Source: JAVBKX01 sp031553835 (lineage in GTDB: Bacteria; Bacteroidota; Bacteroidia; Bacteroidales; Azobacteroidaceae). From it: DNA of 64,000 bases. Position 1 is the stretch's first letter, and every line of letters starts with the position of its first letter. This document shows, piece by piece, positions 8,181 through 16,438 of the stretch. The notes beneath the pieces are model-generated. The model saw nothing but the letters and a program-made list of their open reading frames with translations, did not search any database and was not told the origin of the DNA. The stretch is from NCBI GenBank assembly GCA_031553835.1, contig JAVBKX010000041.1:94954-158953 (forward strand), given 5' to 3'. A program made the position numbers and the translations under genes.

Positions 8181-10946
8181 ATGATGCGCAAAAATCTTAT
8201 AATATGGATGTTATCGGGTATTTTCGGTCTCTTGCAGGCCGGAAATACCACCGCGTCTTCCTTACCGAAGATGAAACCGGTAAAAAAGGTAATCTACCTC
8301 GCCATCTCTAACGATTCGCCCGAAGCAAAACACATTTGTCGTGTCTTCCAGGGAATAATCAACCGGGATTCTGCCGAGATATTTTTAGCCAATGATAATA
8401 AAGAATTAGAATGGTTCAAATATTTAAATGTTCCCTACGGACGTCCATCCCAAATCATTAATTCCGGTTCGAATCAGGGATTAAGAACCTTATTCAGAAA
8501 TTATAAAGACCGTTTAGACAAGTTGGTCGTTTGTAATTTTGCCAACGATGACTATACTTTCAATATGGCTGTCAACATGGCTTGTGTTGAAAATGCCCTG
8601 CCGGTGAGTGAATCCTTGAAAAATAGTTTAGTCAGCGAATTCGGTTGGAACAAAGAAATCGTAGATATCCGGAACCAATGGTCTAATATTACGGAAGCAT
8701 ACGATTGGGCTTTGAAAAACCTGATGCCGCAAATAAACAAGCAAATTGCTTTCAGTGTTGGCTTGCGCGACGATTGGAGAAATGGAGGATGGGCTATCTA
8801 CGATTATGCGGTCGCTTCCCGGTCTTTTTGCTTTTGGGTTAATGACGAAACCGCTGCCGGAAAAGTTATTATCAAAAAAATATTAAACACTCCCGGTTAT
8901 CCCAAAAATTCGTATGTGTTGGGATACGGTATGCATGGCGACGATCTGAACCTGACCATTAATCCGGAAGGTTTCGGGTTTCTTGTCAGCGATTTATTCC
9001 CTAATGGTAGTTATTATTCTTCGTTCCCGTCGCAGACGTTCCCTGTCAAACCCAATACCGCGTTGACGGCCGGGTCGGGTAAAGTATATGTCGCGCTTCA
9101 TTGGAGCGACGGCGATAATATCCAATTCAACCACAATGCCAGCCGTGATATTTTTAATCAGAAAGACAGGGGAAGTGTTCCCGTATCCATGACTTTATCT
9201 CCGGCTTTAGTCGATATAGCTCCTTTTATCCTGAAATATTATTATGAAAATGCGACGGAAAATGACGAATTCATTGGTGGACCTTCGGGAGTACAATACA
9301 TCCAGGAACCCTATTATAAACCGGAAGATTACAATTCCTGGTGTGTAATGAACGGGGAATGGCTTGAAAAGGCCGGAATGAATACCACTGCCTCTTCTTT
9401 ACGCTGGCCGGCACAAGCTTTTTACAACAACGGTTTTACTCAAACAAATGTGACCGGAACACTGGCATGGACAAGCGGCAGTTATAAAGATGCTTATTAC
9501 TGGAACGGAATGCCTGTGGTATGCACCGGAGGAGTGGTTGCTACCGAACAAAACCTGTACAATTACTTAGTAAGTGTACAATCATCGGATAATTATCCGG
9601 TTTTTACAGGAGTATATATGGTTCAGGCCGGTTTTGGTTCGGCCGGATATCCTGCCATCAAAAGGGTTTTTGAAAGATTGAACACCGAATTTCCGGGAAA
9701 ATACGTTTTCCAGAAAGCCGGGGATTTAATGGCTACAGCCAAAAAATACTTTGAATCAACACAAGCTCCTTTCAAACAACACACAATCCCGGGACGCATT
9801 GAAGCCGAAGATTTTGACCTGGGAGGCCAGGGCGCCGGATTTTATGACCATGCTAAGAAAAACGAAGGTGGAGCATACCGGAATGCCAAAAGCGATTATG
9901 CAGGCATAGGAGGAGGAGCCAGCGAATATTTTGTCGGATGGACTGATACGGGCGAATGGCTCAATTATACGGTCGATGTAGCTGAAGAGGGCGTGTATGA
10001 CCTGAAAATGAATTATTCGACGCCTTCCTCAGGAAGCAAGGGCATTTGTATCTTGCTGGATAACAATACGCTTGCATCTGTCGAACTGGAAGGAACAGGA
10101 GGAAATAACCGTTATGAAAACCAAACGGTTAAAGTAAACCTGGAAGCAGGAAAACACAACCTGAAAATCCAGTTTACATCGAGTGGTATGAATCTCGATT
10201 ACATCGAATTTACAAAAAAACAAGAAATAATTCCTGAAATAAAAGGAGATAAAATCTATAAACTGGTAGTCAAACAAAGTGGGAAATGCCTTGCTTTACA
10301 ACAAAATAACCAACTTAGTGGCACCAATATCGTACAACAATCGTTCAATACAGGCAAACATCAATGTTGGAAGATTAAAGTGGCAGGGGAAGCCTGCTAT
10401 ACGTTGGAATCGGTTTATTCCGGTTTATTCATTACATCGAGAGGAACCGGTAATTTGCAGCAATATCCTTTTGATTGTATTGCTGATAATGGGAAATGGA
10501 TACTGGATTATCAGGGCGACGAACTTTTTGCTATCCATCCCAAAAAATCGGTCAAAGCAATAGGTATTCCAAATAATCAAACAGATGAAAATGTGCTGTT
10601 GACTGTATTGGATAATACCGGGACAGATAACCAGTTATTCTACATTGAAGAAGTAGATTCTAATTTATCTATAGACGAATCAATGGATATGAAGCATAAC
10701 TTGGCGCCTTATCCCAACCCATTTTCTTCCCATATTATAATCCCGCTATATTGTCACCAACCGGAAACGGTTGATTTCCGGATTTACAATTTTTCAGGAG
10801 CATTAGTTTATCAATCTTACAAATCGATACAAGCCGGTCTTAACCGGTTGGAATGGAATGCTCCGGATATGGCTCCGGGATTGTATCTATATCAGATAAA
10901 ATCAAAATATCAAAATATCAACGGTCGGATTCTCAAAGTCCGATAA
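8181..10946 (+). CDS. GxGYxYP-family putative glycosidase with CBM6, ricin-like and T9SS sorting domains
   Basis: A 921-residue secreted multidomain protein. After a signal peptide comes a GxGYxYP-type region (VALHWSDGDNIQFNHN, then SPALVDIAPFILKYYYENA), a family of putative glycoside hydrolases not characterised in detail. The eponymous motif is altered here: residues 370-377 read GVQYIQEP. A CBM6-like carbohydrate-binding module starts near 536 (IPGRIEAEDFD) and ends near 665, a ricin-type beta-trefoil-like region spans about 690-815, and a type A T9SS C-terminal sorting domain begins near residue 840 (NLAPYPNPF) and ends in GRILKVR. It is therefore probably secreted to the cell surface or medium. 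Catalysis is inferred from family only. Confidence 0.85.
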   Translation: MMRKNLIIWMLSGIFGLLQAGNTTASSLPKMKPVKKVIYLAISNDSPEAKHICRVFQGIINRDSAEIFLANDNKELEWFKYLNVPYGRPSQIINSGSNQGLRTLFRNYKDRLDKLVVCNFANDDYTFNMAVNMACVENALPVSESLKNSLVSEFGWNKEIVDIRNQWSNITEAYDWALKNLMPQINKQIAFSVGLRDDWRNGGWAIYDYAVASRSFCFWVNDETAAGKVIIKKILNTPGYPKNSYVLGYGMHGDDLNLTINPEGFGFLVSDLFPNGSYYSSFPSQTFPVKPNTALTAGSGKVYVALHWSDGDNIQFNHNASRDIFNQKDRGSVPVSMTLSPALVDIAPFILKYYYENATENDEFIGGPSGVQYIQEPYYKPEDYNSWCVMNGEWLEKAGMNTTASSLRWPAQAFYNNGFTQTNVTGTLAWTSGSYKDAYYWNGMPVVCTGGVVATEQNLYNYLVSVQSSDNYPVFTGVYMVQAGFGSAGYPAIKRVFERLNTEFPGKYVFQKAGDLMATAKKYFESTQAPFKQHTIPGRIEAEDFDLGGQGAGFYDHAKKNEGGAYRNAKSDYAGIGGGASEYFVGWTDTGEWLNYTVDVAEEGVYDLKMNYSTPSSGSKGICILLDNNTLASVELEGTGGNNRYENQTVKVNLEAGKHNLKIQFTSSGMNLDYIEFTKKQEIIPEIKGDKIYKLVVKQSGKCLALQQNNQLSGTNIVQQSFNTGKHQCWKIKVAGEACYTLESVYSGLFITSRGTGNLQQYPFDCIADNGKWILDYQGDELFAIHPKKSVKAIGIPNNQTDENVLLTVLDNTGTDNQLFYIEEVDSNLSIDESMDMKHNLAPYPNPFSSHIIIPLYCHQPETVDFRIYNFSGALVYQSYKSIQAGLNRLEWNAPDMAPGLYLYQIKSKYQNINGRILKVR

Positions 10947-10974
10947 TATTATCAACAATTTAAATCATTTAATC

Positions 10975-12657
10975 ATGAAGAAAAAATTCTTTACTTTTTG
11001 TGGATTGATTTCCTTTATTGGGTTGACATACAATGTCAATGCCGAAAATCTTGTTTTTAAGATGCTGGAAGACAGTGGAATCGAAATAGTCAATAACGGA
11101 CGCTTCGATGCGAGTAACCAATGCCTGGGATATACACAACCGGGTAGTACGATTTGTTTGGGTGAAATCGATTTTGGCAACAGGGACAAATATTTTGCCT
11201 GTAGTATTGAAATTGCTCACGAAAATGCAAACATGGAAGGATTTGCCGATTTCTATTTCGGTCATCCTGATGAAGGCGGTTTAATGTTTAACGACATTGC
11301 TGTCAAAGGTACCGGAGCTTTCCAGTATTACCGTACCTATCAGTATAACTTCTACCCTGAAGACGAAAAAGTGCCGGCAGGAAAAGGAAAGGTATATATG
11401 AGATACAGAGAATGTGAAGGAAATATTAAAACAATCACCTTTTATTCACAACCGATTCCTGATGATGATCAGGGAATGGTAAAAGATCCTGTGTACACTT
11501 ACAAATCACTGAAAGCATCTATTGCAGAAATTATTAAACCCGACGAAAGCGAAGCCCGCCTGAATGATGCCGGTGCAATTGGCTGGGCCGGAAACGGAGT
11601 GATGGCCAAATTTATAGGGGTTGATTTTAAAAATGTTTCCACTTACCAACAGGTGGCAGTAGTCTCATCTTATGGTGGAACCAGTCTTACTACTTTCCTG
11701 AAACTATACATCGACAATCCTGATTCCGAAGATAATCTGATTGCCAATATATGGACCGGACGTGATTTCGGATGGAACGTTTATGCGCCTTTGGCCGATA
11801 ATCTGAAAGAAGGTATTTCCGGCATTCATGATTTGTACGTTGTTTGGACAGGTGCTACAAACCTAAAAGAAGTTCAGTTGATTGAAGGTAAACCGTGGAA
11901 CGTGGAAGAACCGGTAAAACCGGCTGAATTGATCGATGAAAAGTTGTCGGGTAACGAATATGGAATGTTTTTCGATGGCATGGGCGGATATCCGAATTCT
12001 ACGGAAATACTTGCTCCCGGAGCTTCTGAAGCCCGTTATCAGTCTGATAATTTAGGATATACATCCTATGGCGTTGTTGTTAAATTTAATCAGGTTGATT
12101 TTAAAACCGGACAATTTAAACGTATTCTTGTTAATCATTCGTCAGATCAAGCGACATTAAAAAACAGCAGTTTCGATTTTTATCTTGATCTGCCATTCAC
12201 TGCTGAAGACTTTGAAGACCTGTCTATTCTGGATGACCAACAAATGCTGGCAAGCGTAGGCGCTCAGGGTACAAGCGACTGGGGTAAAGCGATGAAAACA
12301 GCCGGTGCGATGTTATCAACCGTATCGGGTGTGCATGATCTATACATGGTATTAAAATTGGCAAACGGCGCGAATGTGTTTGCCGTTTATATAGATACAG
12401 AACTGGGAGGTTCGTCAATTCCATATAATACACTACCCATGGAACTGAATGTATCTATCCAAAATGAGGAGATTACGATTATCTCTGAAAATACTGTGTT
12501 ACAATCAATAAAATTATATAGCATTGATGGAAAATTAGTTGCGGATAAAGCAGTTGCAGGAAACAAGGCTTCCTTAAAAGCGGGAAAAGGTTTATATATT
12601 CTTAAAATGATAGACAATACCGGTAACGTGCAAACTAAAAAAATTATTGTAAAATAA
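10975..12657 (+). CDS. T9SS-secreted protein of unknown function with three related beta modules
   Basis: I do not recognise a named family. The 560-residue product has a Sec signal peptide (cleavage probably after VNA) and three similar modules at about 25-165, 168-310 and 320-475. The second and third share a layout: EARLNDAGAIGWAGNGVMAK versus EARYQSDNLGYTSYGVVVK, then VDFKNVSTYQ versus VDFKTGQFKR, then ISGIHDLYVVW versus VSGVHDLYMVL. The pattern resembles CBM6-type beta-sandwiches. A T9SS type A sorting domain follows from about 488 (PMELNVSIQNEE to KKIIVK). As last gene of PUL 1, 28 bp after its neighbour, it is probably a secreted carbohydrate-binding or degrading accessory protein; that is inference. 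Confidence 0.7.
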   Translation: MKKKFFTFCGLISFIGLTYNVNAENLVFKMLEDSGIEIVNNGRFDASNQCLGYTQPGSTICLGEIDFGNRDKYFACSIEIAHENANMEGFADFYFGHPDEGGLMFNDIAVKGTGAFQYYRTYQYNFYPEDEKVPAGKGKVYMRYRECEGNIKTITFYSQPIPDDDQGMVKDPVYTYKSLKASIAEIIKPDESEARLNDAGAIGWAGNGVMAKFIGVDFKNVSTYQQVAVVSSYGGTSLTTFLKLYIDNPDSEDNLIANIWTGRDFGWNVYAPLADNLKEGISGIHDLYVVWTGATNLKEVQLIEGKPWNVEEPVKPAELIDEKLSGNEYGMFFDGMGGYPNSTEILAPGASEARYQSDNLGYTSYGVVVKFNQVDFKTGQFKRILVNHSSDQATLKNSSFDFYLDLPFTAEDFEDLSILDDQQMLASVGAQGTSDWGKAMKTAGAMLSTVSGVHDLYMVLKLANGANVFAVYIDTELGGSSIPYNTLPMELNVSIQNEEITIISENTVLQSIKLYSIDGKLVADKAVAGNKASLKAGKGLYILKMIDNTGNVQTKKIIVK

Positions 12658-12686
12658 TCTGTAAGCAATTAACCCCCTCATAAAAG

Positions 12687-12725
12687 AAAGAGGATATGCT
12701 TAAATGAGATTAGCATATCCTCTTT
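12687..12725. terminator. Bidirectional hairpin terminator between convergent genes
   Basis: Perfect 14-bp stem: AAAGAGGATATGCT at 12687-12700 pairs with AGCATATCCTCTTT at 12712-12725 around an 11-nt loop, with A runs on one side and T runs on the other. It sits between the end of PUL 1 (+) and the thioredoxin-fold gene (-) and can serve both. Confidence 0.88.
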
Positions 12726-12727
12726 AA

Positions 12728-13867
12728 TTAAAACAACTTTGCAATATCTTTCGACATTTGTTCGTACGATCCGACCCGTTCCATTAATTCACCGGCACGG
12801 TTTACGATAAAAGTAGTCGGTAATGATTGTACATTGTAATTGGTCGCCAATGACGAATACACCCCCTGGTCGTCGCGAACACATATCCAGGGCAGGTTAT
12901 AAGCCGCATTTTTCCACAAATGTTCATCGGCGTCTAATGAAACCTGATAGATGATCAATCCCCTGGAATTATATTTTTCATACAATTCGTTCAAACGCAT
13001 ATTATGTCCGGCAGAACCCTGCATCTGGTAAGCGGTAAAATCAAGAATCACAATTTTTCCTTTGGCAACCTCAGAAAGACGGATGCTATCATTATATATA
13101 TCAGGCAATTTAATATCAAATACATCCATCATGGAAGCCTCTTTATATTGAATCGGCTGGCTACTGCTACGAATGGTTTTGCGGGCTGATAACGTAAGGT
13201 TGCGCAGTTGCCTGGTACGGGGAGCATCCGGATAATGAACATCCCAGGAAGTGGCAACAGCGCCAAAATACATATTATCTTCTTTCAGGTAAGGATCAAA
13301 AATCAACAACCCGTCGATTTGTTGAAATAATGCAAAATAAGCGGCTGTCGATTGAGGATCACGCATAATGACCACGGAAGCCGAATCTTTATATTCTTTA
13401 ATGATCTGATTGACTGAAGAAATGAAAGTATCGTCCGTGATTTTTTTCAGATCAAATTCTTTTTTTAACGCTTTATATGACTGATTACAACGGATTTGCA
13501 ATAATGTCAACCGTTGTATTTCCTTACAATGATCCGAACCTTCAATCGTATAATTGGTTGCAAAATGAGCGGAATCTGCCTCAACGGTAATCGTTTCCAA
13601 ACTGTCGATGGCAATGTTGATCAATTGGTTTTTTAATCGGAGCCGGTAAAAACCGGGATATTCCGGACGAGGTTTTTCCCATTTGAAAGTACCGCTTTCC
13701 GTCAATTTAATCGAATCCAATTTATCTACCTGAGAAACTCCTACATGATCAAGATATAACATCGAATTTTTTGCACCGGTTATATTTCCTTCCACAATAA
13801 AAGTATTTTTCTTTACACAACCGGTTAATACCAGGCAGGTACAAACCGCTATCATCCATTTATTCAT
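12728..13867 (-). CDS. TlpA-like thioredoxin-fold lipoprotein lacking the CxxC motif
   Basis: A 379-residue lipoprotein (Cys17 in VLTGC) with an N-terminal DUF4369-like beta domain (about 22-110), a helical middle and a C-terminal AhpC/TlpA thioredoxin fold from about 245. Where redox-active relatives have WASWCGPC, this protein reads TAYQMQGSAG, so both catalytic cysteines are absent, while the cis-Pro region SLPTTFIVN is kept. It is thus unlikely to be a disulfide oxidoreductase; a binding or scaffold role in the periplasm is possible. Similar Cys-less proteins with LDFTAYQ occur, to my recollection, in other Bacteroidales. It is transcribed divergently from pnp and convergently with PUL 1. 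Confidence 0.85.
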   Translation of the reverse strand: MNKWMIAVCTCLVLTGCVKKNTFIVEGNITGAKNSMLYLDHVGVSQVDKLDSIKLTESGTFKWEKPRPEYPGFYRLRLKNQLINIAIDSLETITVEADSAHFATNYTIEGSDHCKEIQRLTLLQIRCNQSYKALKKEFDLKKITDDTFISSVNQIIKEYKDSASVVIMRDPQSTAAYFALFQQIDGLLIFDPYLKEDNMYFGAVATSWDVHYPDAPRTRQLRNLTLSARKTIRSSSQPIQYKEASMMDVFDIKLPDIYNDSIRLSEVAKGKIVILDFTAYQMQGSAGHNMRLNELYEKYNSRGLIIYQVSLDADEHLWKNAAYNLPWICVRDDQGVYSSLATNYNVQSLPTTFIVNRAGELMERVGSYEQMSKDIAKLF

Positions 13868-13902
13868 ACCAATATTCGCTTTACTTTGTTTATTTCAGAG
13901 CA

Positions 13903-13910
13903 CAAATATA
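13903..13910 (-). promoter_or_regulatory. Putative -7 promoter box of the thioredoxin-fold gene
   Basis: TATATTTG on the minus strand matches the Bacteroidota TAnnTTTG element and lies 35 nt before the ATG. No clear -33 TTTG was found. Confidence 0.5.
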
Positions 13911-13943
13911 TTGGATTTTCACCGACTTACGATAAACTTTCAT

Positions 13944-13951
13944 TAACTTTG
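13944..13951 (+). promoter_or_regulatory. Putative -7 promoter box of pnp
   Basis: TAACTTTG matches TAnnTTTG, 42 nt before the pnp ATG. The -33 region is poorly conserved. Confidence 0.5.
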
Positions 13952-13993
13952 TACGATTTTTAAAAGAGTAAATAGAATTTAGAACGATTATTT

Positions 13994-16192
13994 ATGGTTA
14001 ATCCAATTGTTAAGACAATCGATTTGGGAGATGGACGGACTATCTCCATTGAAACCGGGAAGCTGGCCAAACAGGCCGACGGATCGGTAGTGGTGCGTAT
14101 GAACGATACCGTTTTATTAGCTACTGTATGTGCGGCAGCAGACGCTGTGCCCGGCACCGATTTTATGCCTTTGCAGGTTGAATACAAAGAAAAATTTTCT
14201 GCTTTCGGACGTTTTCCCGGAGGTTTTTTGAAAAGAGAAGGACGCGCTTCGGATTATGAAATTCTGACCTGCCGCCTGGTCGATCGCGCTTTACGTCCTT
14301 TATTCCCGGACGATTATCATGCCGAAGTATTTGTCAATATTATCATGTACTCTTCTGATGGAAAAGATATGCCGGATGCCTTGGCCGGTTTGGCTGCTTC
14401 TGCAGCATTAGCTGTTTCCGATATTCCGTTTAACGGTCCGATTTCAGAAGTGCGAGTAGCACGTGTGGAGGGGAAATTTATTGTCAATCCGACTTTCGAA
14501 GAATTGAAAAAAGCGGATATGGATATCATGGTAGGTGCGACCATCGATAATATCATGATGGTGGAAGGCGAAATGAGTGAAGTTTCGGAAGAAGAAATGC
14601 TTGAAGCTATCAAAGTGGCACACGAAGCTATCAAAGTACAATGTAGAGTACAAATGGAATTGAGTGAAGCTGTTGGCAAAACAGTAAAACGCGAATATTG
14701 CCATGAAACAAACGACGAAGAATTGCGTAAAATTGTTTGGGCAAAATGTTACGATAAAGCATACGCTATCGCTAAATCCGGTTCTTCCAAACAAGAAAGA
14801 AGCGCTGCTTTCAAAGCGGTAGTAGAAGAATTCAAAGCACAATATACTGAAGAAGAATTAGCAGAAAAAGGCGCTTTAATCGGCAAATATTACCACGATG
14901 TGGAAAAAGAAGCCATGCGCCGTTGTATTTTAGATGAAGGAAAGCGTTTGGACGGACGAAAAACAAACGAAATCCGCCCGATCTGGTCAGAAATCGATTG
15001 CCTGCCAGGCCCTCACGGTTCTTCTATCTTCACTCGTGGTGAAACTCAATCATTATCGACCGTAACTTTAGGTACCAAGTTGGATGAAAAAATGATTGAT
15101 GATGTATTGTGCCACGACAAAGAACGTTTCTTATTGCATTACAATTTCCCTCCATTTTCAACCGGCGAAGCAAAACCTCAAAGAGGAGTTGGCCGTCGCG
15201 AAGTGGGTCACGGGAACTTGGCTCACCGTGCTTTGAAACGGATGATTCCTGAAAACTATCCTTATGTAATCCGCATCGTCTCTGATATTTTGGAATCTAA
15301 TGGCTCTTCTTCCATGGCAACTGTTTGTGCCGGAACATTAGCATTGATGGACGCCGGTGTAACCATCAAGAAACCGGTTTCAGGTATCGCAATGGGGTTG
15401 ATTTCTGAAAATAAAGGAAAAAACTTCGCGGTGCTTTCTGATATTTTGGGAGATGAAGACCATTTGGGAGATATGGACTTCAAAGTAACCGGAACTAAAG
15501 ATGGTATTACGGCTACTCAAATGGATATTAAAGTGGACGGGCTTTCTTTCGAAATCCTGGAAAAAGCATTGGCTCAGGCAAAAGAAGGCCGAATGCATAT
15601 CCTGGGAAAAATCCTGGAAACGATGCCGGAAACACGTCCGGACTTGAAAGAACATGCACCACGTATCGAAGTCATCATTATTCCAAAAGAATTTATCGGT
15701 GCTGTTATCGGACCGGGCGGAAAAATCATTCAGGGAATGCAGGAAGAAACCGGAGCGACTATCACGATCGAAGAAATCGATGGTTATGGCCGTGTAGAAG
15801 TTTCGGGAAACAACAAGGCTTCGATTGATGCTGCCATGAAGAAAATCAAAGGCATTACAACCGTTCCGGAAGTAGGCGAAGTATATGAAGGAAAAGTACG
15901 TTCCATCATGCCTTATGGTTGTTTCGTAGAATTCCTTCCCGGAAAAGACGGCTTACTTCACATTTCCGAAATCGACTGGAAACGTCTGGAAACAGTAGAA
16001 GAAGCCGGATTGAAAGAAGGTGATACAATCGAAGTAAAATTAGTTGATATCGATCCAAAATCCGGAAAATTCAAACTGTCGCGGAAAATATTGATGCCTC
16101 GTCCACCGAGAGAAGAAAGACCGGAAGGATCGGACCGTCCGGATCGTCCGCAACGGGGTGAACGGAGAGACCGGGAAAATAACGCAGAATAA
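13994..16192 (+). CDS. pnp: Polyribonucleotide nucleotidyltransferase (PNPase)
   Basis: Phosphorolytic 3'-5' exoribonuclease of RNA turnover, normally a trimer in the cytoplasm. The 732-residue protein has the full architecture: first RNase PH-like domain (FGRFPGGFLKREGR), a helical linker, the second catalytic RNase PH domain (GPHGSSIFTRGETQ, GEAKPQRGVGRREVGHG), a KH domain around 560-615 with IGPGGK, and an S1 domain around 625-695 (YGCFVEFLPGKDGLLH). An Arg/Glu/Pro-rich tail follows. The gene is monocistronic with its own promoter and terminator. Confidence 0.98.
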   Translation: MVNPIVKTIDLGDGRTISIETGKLAKQADGSVVVRMNDTVLLATVCAAADAVPGTDFMPLQVEYKEKFSAFGRFPGGFLKREGRASDYEILTCRLVDRALRPLFPDDYHAEVFVNIIMYSSDGKDMPDALAGLAASAALAVSDIPFNGPISEVRVARVEGKFIVNPTFEELKKADMDIMVGATIDNIMMVEGEMSEVSEEEMLEAIKVAHEAIKVQCRVQMELSEAVGKTVKREYCHETNDEELRKIVWAKCYDKAYAIAKSGSSKQERSAAFKAVVEEFKAQYTEEELAEKGALIGKYYHDVEKEAMRRCILDEGKRLDGRKTNEIRPIWSEIDCLPGPHGSSIFTRGETQSLSTVTLGTKLDEKMIDDVLCHDKERFLLHYNFPPFSTGEAKPQRGVGRREVGHGNLAHRALKRMIPENYPYVIRIVSDILESNGSSSMATVCAGTLALMDAGVTIKKPVSGIAMGLISENKGKNFAVLSDILGDEDHLGDMDFKVTGTKDGITATQMDIKVDGLSFEILEKALAQAKEGRMHILGKILETMPETRPDLKEHAPRIEVIIIPKEFIGAVIGPGGKIIQGMQEETGATITIEEIDGYGRVEVSGNNKASIDAAMKKIKGITTVPEVGEVYEGKVRSIMPYGCFVEFLPGKDGLLHISEIDWKRLETVEEAGLKEGDTIEVKLVDIDPKSGKFKLSRKILMPRPPREERPEGSDRPDRPQRGERRDRENNAE

Positions 16193-16215
16193 AAACAAAT
16201 CCGCGATAAATACAA

Positions 16216-16251
16216 AAAACGGTTATTGATTATTAAATCAGTAACCGTTTT
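16216..16251 (+). terminator. Intrinsic terminator of pnp
   Basis: AAAACGGTTATTGAT at 16216-16230 pairs with ATCAGTAACCGTTTT at 16237-16251 with one mismatch and a 6-nt loop; a T run extends to 16253. It lies 24 bp after the pnp stop. Confidence 0.85.
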
Positions 16252-16254
16252 TTG

Positions 16255-16438
16255 TGAACCATATCTGTACCTGGCAGAGAAGCGCATCTGCACCTGTCGG
16301 AGAAGCGCTTCTACGCCTGTTGGAGATACGGATCTCCATAGGACGCAGATACGGTCCTCTACCTCATGCAGATCCGCATCTCCGCAAACGACAAGAGCGC
16401 ATCTGCGACAAATAGAGACCTGTTTCTATTGCAACCTG
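16255..16438. repeat. Degenerate 23-bp tandem repeat array, eight units
   Basis: Eight contiguous 23-bp units start at 16255, 16278, 16301, 16324, 16347, 16370, 16393 and 16416. The common core is AGAnnCGnnTCT; in unit 3 it is the perfect 12-bp palindrome AGAAGCGCTTCT, and in units 2, 4 and 6 it is nearly palindromic. Units 1 and 8 are the most diverged. The last unit runs into the final codons of the convergent GH51-like gene, whose stop is at 16426-16428. The period is not a multiple of three, so the array is not built as coding sequence. Function unknown. Confidence 0.8.

Noticed and set aside
16255..16438. CRISPR-like array
   Set aside because: The units are contiguous and there are no unique spacers between conserved repeats; the whole 23 bp is the period. 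No cas genes are nearby.
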